64,000 nucleotides of DNA from Bacillota bacterium (GCA_023430975.1 JAEYYB010000027.1:62001-126000), one strand, 5' to 3'; positions 26,889-36,421 are shown, counted from the stretch's first letter. Made by a program: numbers and translations. The notes: a model not told the origin generated them from the letters alone.

Positions 26889-27623
26889 TCAGCTTTTTTG
26901 TGACGGTACCGATGATGAAGCAATACCGGGTGTTCCAACAGGTCTAGATGATGGTGCCTGCATAACTCGTACGGTTTCTATCTCCTTCTTATCACCATTA
27001 TCTTTTTTATACCATATTTGTACTGTCATTCCAACTTTGATATCTCCAACTGCCAGCTTTTTTTCATTTATTTCATTATTACCCCTTTCGAAGGTGGTAA
27101 TCGAAGCAGATGAAGGAATTTCAATATCCTGATTTTGTCCTGTGAATTTTTTCTGCGTCATTCCCCCCATGTCCCGTCTTCTATCTCCATTTCCGCCCTC
27201 ATTTCCGTTACCTTTATTACCATTTCCATTACCTGACATATCTGGCGGTGGTCCATTAAACCCTTCTCTTTTTCCACCCTGATCGTCTGGACGGTTTCCA
27301 AAGCCTGTGCTATCCCCATTATCGGCATTCTGCCTTCTCTCTTTCATTTTCTGCATTTCCTCTTCTGTCGGCTGCTTTATTTGAGGAATCTCAATCAACG
27401 CAAGTGTCAGCTTATTTCCGGATATGGATTTTACTTCTCCATATATATCAGGACTATTGTTTCCCCACGACATTCTCCTGTTATTATCCTGCATTTCGGC
27501 ATTCCGATTGTTTGCTTCCTGCCCCGACTGGCTGGAATCATCTGCCGACTGACCACATGCCATCAGCCCTGTAAGACTTGCAGTCAATAATAATACTGCT
27601 AATACTTTCTTAAAACTTTTCAT
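26889..27623 (-). CDS. Lipoprotein with Asn/Gly/Met-rich low-complexity region
   Basis: A 244-aa predicted lipoprotein. The signal sequence ends in the lipobox LTGLMAC (Cys near residue 23). After the Cys a polar segment leads to a small beta-rich unit (IYGEVKSISGNKLTLAL). A long stretch rich in Asn, Gly, Asp and Arg (about residues 90-160) follows, and then a second beta unit (GDIKVGMTVQIWYKKDNGD). The two beta pieces look like an OB/barrel fold split by the low-complexity insert. Two ATGs are possible; 27623 has GGAGG at 9 nt versus 3 nt for the ATG at 27629. It is the last gene of the MacAB-like operon and probably works with the exporter at the cell surface (inference). No family was recognised with certainty. 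Confidence 0.8.
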   Translation of the reverse strand: MKSFKKVLAVLLLTASLTGLMACGQSADDSSQSGQEANNRNAEMQDNNRRMSWGNNSPDIYGEVKSISGNKLTLALIEIPQIKQPTEEEMQKMKERRQNADNGDSTGFGNRPDDQGGKREGFNGPPPDMSGNGNGNKGNGNEGGNGDRRRDMGGMTQKKFTGQNQDIEIPSSASITTFERGNNEINEKKLAVGDIKVGMTVQIWYKKDNGDKKEIETVRVMQAPSSRPVGTPGIASSSVPSQKS

Positions 27624-27658
27624 AGCCATATTCCTCCATCTGCCATAATTATAACAAG

Positions 27659-29917
27659 TTATGCCTCACTAATAAGTATCATTTTAACCATGTTATTATA
27701 GTCAATAAAAAGAGATACATCGGCATAAGTTTTGTCCCTGCTCATATCATCCTTACTTATAACTGTAATACTATCGTCTATACCTTTTTTATATATTACC
27801 ATATCATCCCTGAATCTATAAACTTTATCGTTTATTTTTATTCGTTTGGCATCATAAGCCTGTATATTTGTAGATTTATTATATGAATACGTTATACCCA
27901 GAACAGCGTCTACTCCTCCTGACATGCTCACAATTACTGCAGTACCTGGTTGTGCATTTGTTACATTGCCGCTGTAGCTATACTCTTTTCCATCAACCAT
28001 AATAGAGCATCGACTGCCGTTTACCTTTGATACAACACCCATTTTATATTTCTGATCCAGAAGATCACTTGCTACAATTATGTTAATATCACCAAATTCC
28101 CCGGATTTATTTATATGAAGAATTCTTCCAGAAGGTATGTTGCCATATGGCATATCTGCCCAGTTCAATAAGTCAACCTTAATGTCGGAACCTTCATTAT
28201 TGGCCATTATGTTGTATATCTTTACATCATCGGTGACCAGGTATGAATCTATCATCCTGTCATCCTTATTCACTGTATACTGGGATAAGGTTGCATATGG
28301 AATGGATGAGACAGAAATATATTCATCATCAATTTTTGTGTAACTTACCAAAGTACCCTTGTAGCTGCTGAATGCATCTTTGGTTTTATATGAAACCGTA
28401 GTGTTATTAGGCAGCAATAGCTTTATTATATGGGAATCGCCTGAAGCAGCATCAGTATAGTTAAGGACAAGGCCGTAGTTTGTTGTTTCTTGGTTAGGAT
28501 ATATGACATCAACAACTTTACCGTCATACCCAAACAATACGATAACCTCATCATCAATTTTGTACAAGGTTGTATTCCTAATTTTTCCAAGGTCCATGTC
28601 TTTACCAAATTCATAAGTCTTGGTATTTATCTGAATCTGCTTGGCTGTTACTTTATTGGGCAGGAAAGCTTCCAGTTTGCCGGAAATATCACTGTCCACA
28701 ACAAGTATATAACTGTTTTTGCCCCACATATCGGTTATTTTATAGCAAACATCATATTTTTCTATACTTGCAGCTTTAATTAAAGCACTGTTTCTAATTA
28801 TTGGCGTATCATCATCGTATGCTATACTTCCAATCATTTTCTTTGAAATATCAAGCTTGCTTCCTATTTCAGGTTTACTGTATATAGGATCAAATATAAG
28901 TGCATATTCGTATCCATTCTTGCTGCTGTTTTCTCCAAATATTATCGATGTGTTGGACTGGAGTATATTTTTTAAATTGTCATAGGTTTGTTTTGTTCCA
29001 TTATAATAATAAGTGGTTTTATCCGGTAATACCCATGATTCCTCCTTGCCTTCACTATTCTTATAAGTAATCTTTGTATCAGAGGCACTTATAACGGTAT
29101 ATGTAGCCAGAGTATTAAGCTTGTTATACACACTGGTTATTTTTTCATCCTTAATAAAAAACTCATACTTGCTTCCTAGTTCGGGTTCATTGATTTTATC
29201 ATCGATATAATATACACCTTTGTCAGTCATTATCTGGTTTGATGTCAGCTTTTCCATTGTTTTGGAATTAGCCAGCACTATATAGGAATTATAAAAGTCT
29301 ATTGACTCCGAGAACATTTTATCCGCTTCCTGAGGGTTTGTCTTTTTAATATTAGCAGACAGCATGGAATTAATCATAACAGCCGCTGCCCATCGTGGTA
29401 CTCCGTCTACCGCCTGAAGTTTTACACCGTTAGCCAAGCCTATTGTCTTAGCTTTCTCTATGTAATTATCAGGCCAAAAACCCTTTAAATCCTGATCGGC
29501 GTATCCTAAGACCCTTACCAGAACAGTACACATTTGTGCAAATGTAACATTGTCAGTTGGATGAAATTTTCCGTCGGGCATTCCCGTTATGTACCCTTTG
29601 CTGACTGCAACATTTATATAACCGCTAGACCAACTGTTACCGGGTATATCAGGAAATACAGTTGATCCCTTTAATGAATTGGCATCATCTGCAAGGCCTG
29701 CCGTAACCACAATAATTTTTGCAAACTGCTCCCTGGTAAGCATAGTATCAGGATTAAAATTGCCAAAGTTATCACCGTTCATAATGCCAAACACAGAAAG
29801 TCTGTTTACGGCGTCATAATATGATGCATCGCTTTTAACATCTGAAAAGTCGGCAAATACAACTGTTGATGTTGCCATAACCATCAAAATAATAAACATT
29901 GTTATTCGTAGTTTCAT
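27659..29917 (-). CDS. S-layer homology (SLH) domain surface protein
   Basis: A 752-aa exported protein with a signal peptide (residues 1-22). SLH repeats follow: one opening FSDVKSDASYYDAVNRL, one opening FPDIPGNSWSSGYINVA, and a weaker third opening FWPDNYIEKAKTIGL. They occupy about residues 23-200 and would bind pyruvylated secondary cell-wall polymer. The remaining about 550 residues are beta-rich with many short Lys/Asp/Tyr-containing strands and no recognised domain. It lies within a MacAB-like operon, 72 bp after the permease gene, with GGAGG before the ATG. It could be an extracytoplasmic partner of the exporter bridging to the wall (inference). Confidence 0.9.
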   Translation of the reverse strand: MKLRITMFIILMVMATSTVVFADFSDVKSDASYYDAVNRLSVFGIMNGDNFGNFNPDTMLTREQFAKIIVVTAGLADDANSLKGSTVFPDIPGNSWSSGYINVAVSKGYITGMPDGKFHPTDNVTFAQMCTVLVRVLGYADQDLKGFWPDNYIEKAKTIGLANGVKLQAVDGVPRWAAAVMINSMLSANIKKTNPQEADKMFSESIDFYNSYIVLANSKTMEKLTSNQIMTDKGVYYIDDKINEPELGSKYEFFIKDEKITSVYNKLNTLATYTVISASDTKITYKNSEGKEESWVLPDKTTYYYNGTKQTYDNLKNILQSNTSIIFGENSSKNGYEYALIFDPIYSKPEIGSKLDISKKMIGSIAYDDDTPIIRNSALIKAASIEKYDVCYKITDMWGKNSYILVVDSDISGKLEAFLPNKVTAKQIQINTKTYEFGKDMDLGKIRNTTLYKIDDEVIVLFGYDGKVVDVIYPNQETTNYGLVLNYTDAASGDSHIIKLLLPNNTTVSYKTKDAFSSYKGTLVSYTKIDDEYISVSSIPYATLSQYTVNKDDRMIDSYLVTDDVKIYNIMANNEGSDIKVDLLNWADMPYGNIPSGRILHINKSGEFGDINIIVASDLLDQKYKMGVVSKVNGSRCSIMVDGKEYSYSGNVTNAQPGTAVIVSMSGGVDAVLGITYSYNKSTNIQAYDAKRIKINDKVYRFRDDMVIYKKGIDDSITVISKDDMSRDKTYADVSLFIDYNNMVKMILISEA

Positions 29918-29989
29918 TTGATTTATCCTCCATTATATTTTAAATGCCATTATATACCTTAGGTAATTCCAACAAACTAACCGGTCAAC

Positions 29990-31186
29990 TTACTCAAATC
30001 TCAATGCTTGAATTGGATTTAACTTTGCAGCCTTGTATGCAGGGAAAAGACCAAACACAATTCCGGTTACAAGTGAAATTCCAAATGAAATTAATATCCA
30101 CTCTAATGAGTAAACAGGCTGGATTGAAAATGAGGAATTAAACTTACTAATATTGCCGATTACAAACTTAATGATTCCAAGCCCCATGAGCACTCCTATA
30201 ATGCCTCCTATACCTGTGACCATGGCAGCTTCAATCATAAACTGCACCAATATACTTCTTCTCTTGGCACCAATAGCTTTTCTTATACCTATTTCCCTGG
30301 TTCTTTCTGTTACCGATACAAGCATTATATTCATTATTCCTATACCGCCAACCAATAATGATATTGCCGCTATTCCGCCAAGTACCAGCATCATAATGCC
30401 TGTTATGTTGTTAAGGGTTGACAGCATCTGCTCCTGGTTAAATACTCTGAAGGAACTGGTATTATTGTATATCTTCTGCAGCATTGCATTCAGCTTATCC
30501 ATAACACTTGAAACAGCTTCAGGTGTTGCTGCCTGTACCGAAAAATTTCTTATTGTCGCTGCCCTGCTAAGCCTTTGAGCCGATGTGACAGGTATAATGA
30601 CCTGATCATCATCCGATTGATCCTGTCCCCCCGCTTTTTGCTGCAACAATCCCACAACCTTATAAATCTGTCCGTTAATTTTAATGTTCTGCCCTATTGG
30701 ATTTGTGCCTTCAAAAACATCATTTGCCACTGCAGTTCCTATTACTGCAACCTTTTGCCTGTAATCCAAGTCAAAGGAAAGCAAAAACCTTCCTGACTGT
30801 ACATGTACGTTTTTTATAGTCTCATATTCAGGGCTGGTTCCTACCATACTGGTACTCTTGGTTTTTGTTCCTACCTTTACCGTAACACTGCTGCTGACTT
30901 GGGGTGCTATCGCTGATATTTCACTGCTGTTCTCCTCAGCGAATTTCTTAAGGTCATCATAAGAAATATTTCTATTGCTGTTCCTTCCTGTGATACTAAT
31001 TGATATAAGATTTGTGCCTAGGCCTTGAAGTGAATCGGTTATGCTCTTAGTACTTCCCTGAGCAAATGCTACAGCCGCAATAACTGATCCAACCCCTATA
31101 ATTACACCCAACATGGTAAGAAAAGATCTTACCTTGTTGCTTAAGATACTTTTAATGGCCATTTTGTAAGCCTGAATAAGCCCCAT
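29990..31186 (-). CDS. MacB-type ABC transporter permease
   Basis: A 398-aa membrane protein of the MacB/FtsX family. An N-terminal helix with SILSNKVRSFLTMLGVIIGV precedes a MacB periplasmic-core-like extracytoplasmic domain (about residues 45-260). Three C-terminal membrane helices follow (about 270-300, 320-350 and 360-385), with the conserved SVTERTREIGIRKAIGAKR cytoplasmic motif. The start codon directly follows the stop of the ATPase gene. In Gram-positives such MacAB-like systems export peptides, antibiotics or surface proteins; the substrate here is unknown. Confidence 0.94.
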   Translation of the reverse strand: MGLIQAYKMAIKSILSNKVRSFLTMLGVIIGVGSVIAAVAFAQGSTKSITDSLQGLGTNLISISITGRNSNRNISYDDLKKFAEENSSEISAIAPQVSSSVTVKVGTKTKSTSMVGTSPEYETIKNVHVQSGRFLLSFDLDYRQKVAVIGTAVANDVFEGTNPIGQNIKINGQIYKVVGLLQQKAGGQDQSDDDQVIIPVTSAQRLSRAATIRNFSVQAATPEAVSSVMDKLNAMLQKIYNNTSSFRVFNQEQMLSTLNNITGIMMLVLGGIAAISLLVGGIGIMNIMLVSVTERTREIGIRKAIGAKRRSILVQFMIEAAMVTGIGGIIGVLMGLGIIKFVIGNISKFNSSFSIQPVYSLEWILISFGISLVTGIVFGLFPAYKAAKLNPIQALRFE

Positions 31187-31864
31187 TTATCCCACCTCCC
31201 TATCTTCAATAATTTCTCCATCCTGGATTCTGACAATTCTTTGAGCCTGGTTTGCTATACCATTGTCATGGGTTATGAGAATAATAGTATTACCATTCTT
31301 ATGAAGCTCCTTTAACATACTCATTATTTCTGTACCCGATTTGGTATCCAGGTTACCGGTAGGCTCATCTGCAAGAATAATAGGGGGATTACTTACAAGA
31401 GCTCTCGCTATTGCAACTCTCTGCTGTTGGCCTCCGGATAATTCGGTGGGTTTGTGATGAAGCCTGCTGCCTAAGCCTACCCTTTCTAATGCAACCTTAC
31501 ATCGCTGGTGCCTCTCTTTTGTTCCAACTCCCTGATATATAAGAGGAAGTTCTACATTTTCAATGGCAGAAAGCTTTTGTAGAAGGTTAAACCCTTGGAA
31601 AATAAATCCTATCTTAAAATTTCTTATTTCAGCCAACTGGTTATCATTCATCTTGCTTATCTCACGGCCATCCAAAGTATATGTACCTGATGTCGGCGTA
31701 TCGAGGCACCCCAACATGTTCATAAGCGTAGATTTTCCAGAACCTGAAGGCCCAATTATGGCAACAAATTCATGCTTGCTGATATGAAGATTGATATCAT
31801 TTAAAGCATTTATTACATTGTCACCCATTTTATATATTTTTTGCATGTTAGATATTTCAATCAT
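31187..31864 (-). CDS. MacB/LolD-type ABC transporter ATP-binding protein
   Basis: A 225-aa ATPase subunit. Walker A is GPSGSGKST, the Q-loop is FIFQGFNLL, the signature is LSGGQQQRVAIARAL, Walker B is ILADEPTGNLD and the H-loop is LITHD, all intact. The MacB-type insertion LLQKLSAIENVELPLIYQGV is present. The longest frame begins 8 codons earlier; the ATG at 31864 has AGGAGG at 6 nt. It is the second gene of the operon adaptor-ATPase-permease-SLH-lipoprotein, 26 bp after the adaptor gene. Confidence 0.95.
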   Translation of the reverse strand: MIEISNMQKIYKMGDNVINALNDINLHISKHEFVAIIGPSGSGKSTLMNMLGCLDTPTSGTYTLDGREISKMNDNQLAEIRNFKIGFIFQGFNLLQKLSAIENVELPLIYQGVGTKERHQRCKVALERVGLGSRLHHKPTELSGGQQQRVAIARALVSNPPIILADEPTGNLDTKSGTEIMSMLKELHKNGNTIILITHDNGIANQAQRIVRIQDGEIIEDREVG

Positions 31865-31890
31865 ATCCATCCTCCTGATTACGGTCAATC

Positions 31891-33858
31891 TTACCTTCCC
31901 TGTTGTCCACCGAATTGACGAGAACTGCTTCTCTGTGAACCTCCTCCAGGCATTCCTCCTCCAGGCATTCCTCCAGGCATTCCTCCTCCCATTCCTCCAA
32001 CTCCCATGTTAAATCCGGATTGGTTGGTTGTACTCTGGGTAGAACCGGATGTTGTTGTCAATGGTGGTAATATTACTATATCTCCTTCTTCCAGACCACT
32101 TAAAACTTCAATATAAGAATCATTATTTATACCTAAAGTAACCTGTTTTGATACAGCACCTTTATAATAATCCATCATAGTGGAATTCCTTTGCATCATT
32201 CTATTGGCATTTTCGCTTCCCTGTCCGCCCTGACGATTGCTCCTATTATTTCCGCTCTGTTGCCCCTGACTATCATTTGATTGTGGTCTTTGGCTTAAGT
32301 TGGAATTTTCACCTTCTGCTTTTTCTCCATTTGCGTTTGAACTATTTCCGTTTGGACTGCGATCTCTATTATTGCCACCCCAATCGCCGCCTGGTCCCGG
32401 CATATCACTTCCCTGATTGGTGCCGTTACTCTTGACCCATACACTGCTTCTGTCACCAAACTTTGTAACCGCTTCGATTGGAACCATCAGTACATCGGAT
32501 TTTTCCAATATCATTATACTTGCATTAACATTCATTCCGATTCTTAAATTTTCAATATCATTTACCTTTATAGTAACAGGATAGACACTTACTCCATTAG
32601 ATGACGCACCTTCAAACGCTATCTTGGAAACTTCTCCCGATAAAGGCTTTGTATTTGTTTCGGTAAGTGCATCAACGGTAATATTTACCTTCTGCCCTGT
32701 TTTGATTTTATCAATGTCAAGCTCGTCAATGTCCACATCAAACTGAAGATTCTTCATATCTATGATATTACCCAGGGTGTCTCCCGCCTTTACGTTATCT
32801 CCGACTTTCTTAGTCTGATCCATTATTATTCCATCAATTGATGCATACACCTTGTAGTATGATAGCTGTTTTTTTGCAGATTCAACCTGTGCACTGGCAT
32901 CGAGGATTTTAAGATCGTTGTTTTGCTTTGTCAGTGATAAATCATCATTTTCCAGCTCTATCAAAATATCTCCGGCATTAACATGGGAATTTTCCCTTAC
33001 ATTTATACTTCTAACCGTTCCACCTGATGTGCTTTTAACAGCTTTTACATTTACATACTCCATTTTCCCAGCATCTGTACTTGTATGCGTACCTGAAGAT
33101 ATACTGACGGAAACGGTTGCTTTCAGGCTATCCTTTAAAGCACCGGGATTGTCAAAGGTTACTTCAACATCAAAAACCTGCCCTCCCGAAGCTGAAGGAT
33201 ACGGATTGGATCCTATATATGTAACTACACCGTTTACCGATTGCATTAATTCCTGTATATGGAGCACTGCCTTCTGCCCCGGTTGAATCTCATTTTTTAG
33301 AGATGCATTGAATGGAACTGTTATCTTTAATTTTGATGTATCTGTTATAGAAAGTATATTTGCACCTTTTCCAATCTCATCACCCAACTTAAGAGTAAAG
33401 TTACTTACTCTTCCGCTTATTGGAGCATTAATTCTCAGTTCTGTAATACTTTTTTGATTGTCATTGGCTGTAACCTGGTACATTGCAAGATTATTTTTCG
33501 CTTTTTCATAATTTAGCTTTGCATCGGAATCATCAAGCTCATAAAGCAAGTCTCCTGCTTTTATATTATCCTTATCCTTAAAATATACCTTTGTTATGGT
33601 ACCTGATGCACTTGTAGAAATATTAACTTTATTTGCCGATTCGATATATCCAGAACCTGTAACTGCCTGGGATATTGTGCCCCTCTGAGCTCTTGCTGTT
33701 CTTTGCTGCTGGCTTGTGCTTGTTGTTTTGGAACCGATCTTTATTACATTAAACTTAACAAGACCAAAACCTACAGATCCTAAAACAATTAATACAATAA
33801 ACACTTTCATCAGCTTTTTTGAAAATAGCTTCTTAATTATGCCAAATACTTTCTTCAC
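31891..33858 (-). CDS. HlyD/MacA-type efflux adaptor with Gly/Met-rich tail
   Basis: A 655-aa membrane-fusion-type adaptor. An N-terminal membrane helix (KVFIVLIVLGSVGFGLVKF, about residues 18-36) is followed by barrel-sandwich/lipoyl pieces (STSASGTITKVYFKDKDNIKAG). Two lipoyl-like units appear instead of one. A beta-barrel region follows, then an insertion rich in Asn, Ser, Gln and Gly (about residues 490-575). The chain ends in a Gly-Met-Pro-rich tail (GVGGMGGGMPGGMPGGG) encoded by short imperfect DNA repeats. It is longer than usual for MacA (about 370-400 aa). GTG start with AGGAGG at 8 nt. First gene of the five-gene operon, divergent from a two-component system. Confidence 0.92.
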   Translation of the reverse strand: MKKVFGIIKKLFSKKLMKVFIVLIVLGSVGFGLVKFNVIKIGSKTTSTSQQQRTARAQRGTISQAVTGSGYIESANKVNISTSASGTITKVYFKDKDNIKAGDLLYELDDSDAKLNYEKAKNNLAMYQVTANDNQKSITELRINAPISGRVSNFTLKLGDEIGKGANILSITDTSKLKITVPFNASLKNEIQPGQKAVLHIQELMQSVNGVVTYIGSNPYPSASGGQVFDVEVTFDNPGALKDSLKATVSVSISSGTHTSTDAGKMEYVNVKAVKSTSGGTVRSINVRENSHVNAGDILIELENDDLSLTKQNNDLKILDASAQVESAKKQLSYYKVYASIDGIIMDQTKKVGDNVKAGDTLGNIIDMKNLQFDVDIDELDIDKIKTGQKVNITVDALTETNTKPLSGEVSKIAFEGASSNGVSVYPVTIKVNDIENLRIGMNVNASIMILEKSDVLMVPIEAVTKFGDRSSVWVKSNGTNQGSDMPGPGGDWGGNNRDRSPNGNSSNANGEKAEGENSNLSQRPQSNDSQGQQSGNNRSNRQGGQGSENANRMMQRNSTMMDYYKGAVSKQVTLGINNDSYIEVLSGLEEGDIVILPPLTTTSGSTQSTTNQSGFNMGVGGMGGGMPGGMPGGGMPGGGSQRSSSRQFGGQQGR

Positions 33859-33907
33859 AATATATACCTCCTGCTTAATGTTTTCATTGTTATTAATTTT
33901 AAAATAT

Positions 33908-33929
33908 AATCCTTAGAAAATCCTTAGAA
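33908..33929. promoter_or_regulatory. Two direct 11-bp repeats, possible response-regulator site
   Basis: AATCCTTAGAA occurs twice in exact tandem (11-bp spacing, one helical turn), 50-70 bp upstream of the adaptor gene. OmpR-family regulators commonly bind such direct repeats, and the cognate regulator gene is divergent and adjacent. Proposed operator; not proven. Confidence 0.5.
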
Positions 33930-33971
33930 ATCGTAAATTAATTTCGAACATAAGCTTTTAAATTTTATGAT

Positions 33972-34000
33972 ATATTTCCTTAATATAATTAAGGAAATAT
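33972..34000. promoter_or_regulatory. Perfect 13-bp inverted repeat in the divergent intergenic region
   Basis: ATATTTCCTTAAT and ATTAAGGAAATAT with a 3-bp spacer, 115-145 bp upstream of the adaptor gene and about 230 bp upstream of the response-regulator gene. It could be an operator or a hairpin; no family was recognised. Confidence 0.45.
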
Positions 34001-34086
34001 AAAGGAAAGTGGCTTATAATAAAAATATAATGATAGAATTAAATAAAGTAATACATCTATATTGAAAGTAAATATTAATCACTTTT

Positions 34087-34187
34087 AGGCATGTTGAAAA
34101 TATAACTTACCGTATAATTTCGCTTTCGTGTTAACTTACCTCGTGAACACACGCTCAAAACGTTAAGTAATATTTCATTCATTCCTA
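34087..34187 (-). repeat. Family B palindromic element, copy B2
   Basis: Inverted orientation relative to B4-B6. Outer end AGGCATGTTGAAA, arms TAACTTACCGTATAATTTCG and CGTTAAGTAATATTTC-like, centre CGTGAACACACGCTC. It lies 37 bp before the response-regulator start and so falls in its leader. Confidence 0.88.
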
Positions 34188-34223
34188 AATAAAATACATA
34201 CTCATAATGAAAGGAAGGAACAT

Positions 34224-34907
34224 ATGAGACTCCTTTTGGTTGAAGATGAACGTAGGCTTTCTGAAGCGCTTTCTTATATTTTAAAAAAGAACAATTATCT
34301 TGTAGACACGGCATATGACGGCCCTTCAGGCCAGGATATGGCGGAAAGCAATATATATGATGTTATTATATTGGATAGAATGCTTCCAGGAAAGGAAGGA
34401 CTTTCTATTTTACGTGACTTGAGGAGACAAAATATTTGCACACCGGTTCTGATTCTTACTGCCAAAGACGAGATAAAAGACCGGGTTGAAGGTTTGGATT
34501 CCGGTGCAGATGATTATCTTGTAAAACCCTTCTCAACAGATGAGCTGTTAGCAAGAATAAGAGCACTTGGCCGAAGGAAGAATGAACAAATTCAAAGTAC
34601 AAACCTTAAAACCAGCCTATTGGAATTAGACCCATTAAACTGTGAAGTGATGATGAATGGTCAAACAATTAAGCTAACCCTCAAGGAGTCCCAGCTTTTG
34701 GAGTTTTTGATCCGTAATAAGGGAAAAGTCATCACCAGGGATCAGATTTTAAGCAAGGTTTGGGGATTTGATTCTGATGTTGATATGAATAATATAGAAA
34801 TATACATCTATTATCTTAGAAGGAAACTTAATCTTAAGGATACAGGGGTACGCATTGAAACTATAAGAGGTATCGGTTATTCATTCAGGGAGGATAACAA
34901 TGTTTAG
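34224..34907 (+). CDS. OmpR-family response regulator
   Basis: A 227-aa transcription regulator. The receiver domain (1-115) has the acidic pocket VEDE, phospho-acceptor Asp in DVIILDRMLPG (Asp51), the Thr of LILTAKD and the Lys of DDYLVKPFS. The C-terminal winged helix (about 130-225) contains TLKESQLLEFLIRNKGK and YIYYLRRKL plus IRGIGYSF, typical of OmpR/PhoB. Start ATG with AAGGAAGGAA upstream. The sensor kinase gene overlaps its end by 8 bp, so they form one transcript. Divergence from the MacAB-SLH operon suggests that operon is its target (inference). Confidence 0.95.
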   Translation: MRLLLVEDERRLSEALSYILKKNNYLVDTAYDGPSGQDMAESNIYDVIILDRMLPGKEGLSILRDLRRQNICTPVLILTAKDEIKDRVEGLDSGADDYLVKPFSTDELLARIRALGRRKNEQIQSTNLKTSLLELDPLNCEVMMNGQTIKLTLKESQLLEFLIRNKGKVITRDQILSKVWGFDSDVDMNNIEIYIYYLRRKLNLKDTGVRIETIRGIGYSFREDNNV

Positions 34908-36147
34908 CAGATTAAGACTAAAACTCACCCTCACAAACACTATAGTTACCGGACTAATATTCCTGTTTCTTCTATCAGGTGTTTATATTTTTATGAAACA
35001 AAGCCTGACAAGGCAATCTGAAGACATGATGAGATCCATTGCAACAAATGACAGGTTCAGATATACTCCCTTCATACCAAGAGCAAAACATCTTGATACC
35101 AACTATTTCTTTGTTATGGTTGACAGCGTAGGTAATATAGTAGATATTTCAAATAACCTTACCAATACTTATGATGAAATATCCCTGCTTGTAGATGAAA
35201 CAATGAGAATTGATAAAGACTTCGGGAATATAAAAATTGAAGGTATAAATTTCAGATTTTTAAAGTCGTATTCCAACTTCAGAAACGATCTACTAAAAAT
35301 AGTATATTTTAATACTCAACCTGAAACACAAATGCTAAAAAATTTGCTTACCATAATTATAACCATTGGAATAATTACAGTGTTAATCACATTCCTTGCC
35401 AGCCTTTTTATGGCCAACAAGGCTCTTATACCTGTAAAAAAATCATGGCAACGGCAAAAGGATTTTGTTGCAGATGCTTCCCATGAACTAAGAACCCCTC
35501 TTGCCGTAGTACAGACAAACCTGGAGCTGGTGATAGGCAACAAAGATGATACTGTAGAAAGCCAACTGTACTGGCTTGATAATATAAAAGCAGAGAATTC
35601 GAGGATGGCCAATCTTGTCAATGACTTACTTTTCATTGCAAGATCCGATTCAAATGAAACTCAGGTGGAAATGAGCAATTTTCCGTTGGATATTGTGTGT
35701 AAGGGAACTGCTATTTCCTTTAAGCTTCTATGTGAGGGCAAAAATATTGATATATTTGATGATATAGAATCGGGCATAAACTTTTATGGCAGTGAAGCCA
35801 GGATTAAACAGCTTATTACAATTTTGATGGATAATGCAGTTAAGTACACCCCATCAGGCGGTAATATAAAGATATCCTTGAGACAAACAGATACGAATGT
35901 AGATATGGTTATTTCAGATACAGGTGTTGGCATACCTAAGGAACACCTTGATAAGATTTTCGAACGATTTTATCGTGTAGATTCTTCCCGCTCAAGCGAA
36001 AGCGGCGGCTCAGGACTTGGGCTTTCTATAGCAAAAATAATTGTCAAGGAGCATCATGGTCATATTAATGTAAAAAGCACTTCTGGACAAGGCTCACACT
36101 TTTACGTAACACTGCCAGTAAAAAGGAAAGTACTTCGTGAAAAATAA
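34900..36147 (+). CDS. Membrane sensor histidine kinase
   Basis: A 415-aa sensor kinase. Two membrane helices (about residues 10-32 and 146-168) flank an extracytoplasmic sensor region of about 110 residues. The kinase core follows with H-box DASHELRTPLAV, N-box LITILMDNAVKYTPSG, and G-boxes ISDTGVGIPK and GGSGLGLSIAK. It overlaps the response-regulator gene by 8 bp. The sensor region has no recognised ligand-binding signature; given the neighbours, envelope stress or an exported compound is a reasonable guess only. Confidence 0.95.
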   Translation: MFSRLRLKLTLTNTIVTGLIFLFLLSGVYIFMKQSLTRQSEDMMRSIATNDRFRYTPFIPRAKHLDTNYFFVMVDSVGNIVDISNNLTNTYDEISLLVDETMRIDKDFGNIKIEGINFRFLKSYSNFRNDLLKIVYFNTQPETQMLKNLLTIIITIGIITVLITFLASLFMANKALIPVKKSWQRQKDFVADASHELRTPLAVVQTNLELVIGNKDDTVESQLYWLDNIKAENSRMANLVNDLLFIARSDSNETQVEMSNFPLDIVCKGTAISFKLLCEGKNIDIFDDIESGINFYGSEARIKQLITILMDNAVKYTPSGGNIKISLRQTDTNVDMVISDTGVGIPKEHLDKIFERFYRVDSSRSSESGGSGLGLSIAKIIVKEHHGHINVKSTSGQGSHFYVTLPVKRKVLREK

Positions 36148-36195
36148 TATCATCATTTTTATTCTTTCAATGAAATTTTGAATTATTTAAACTAA

Positions 36196-36322
36196 ACTGC
36201 AAATAATAATTTATGTATTCCAGCTATATGCTTTGCAATAATCATTTTGCACTTTGAATTATTGCAAGACATTTTCCTTGATTCATATGTTGCAGAAAAT
36301 TCATTTTTATATTGCAAATGCA
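36196..36322. repeat. Family D palindromic element, copy D2
   Basis: Shares with D1 the ordered blocks TGCTTTGCAATAATCATTT, ATTATTGCAAGACAT, CCTTGATTCATATGTTG and TATTGCAAATGC. It lies between the sensor kinase and sleB genes. Confidence 0.65.
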
Positions 36323-36363
36323 GACGATTCAACTACATTTGCCAATGGAAATCTTTTTCGTAA

Positions 36364-36393
36364 CATATAAAATTATGAACAAAATTCATAATA
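36364..36393 (+). promoter_or_regulatory. Possible forespore sigma-G/F-type promoter for sleB
   Basis: A CATAATA box at 36387-36393 fits the sigma-G/sigma-F -10 pattern, with a weak CATAT-like -35 about 18 bp upstream, 29 bp before the sleB start. In Bacillus, sleB is sigma-G dependent. Judged by eye in AT-rich DNA, so tentative. Confidence 0.35.
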
Positions 36394-36421
36394 ATAAATT
36401 ATAATAGCGAGGGAGAGTAAA

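Noticed and set aside
34075..34314. A 79-codon minus-strand frame overlapping the response-regulator start
   Set aside because: Most of it is translated from element B2 and the antisense of the regulator gene.
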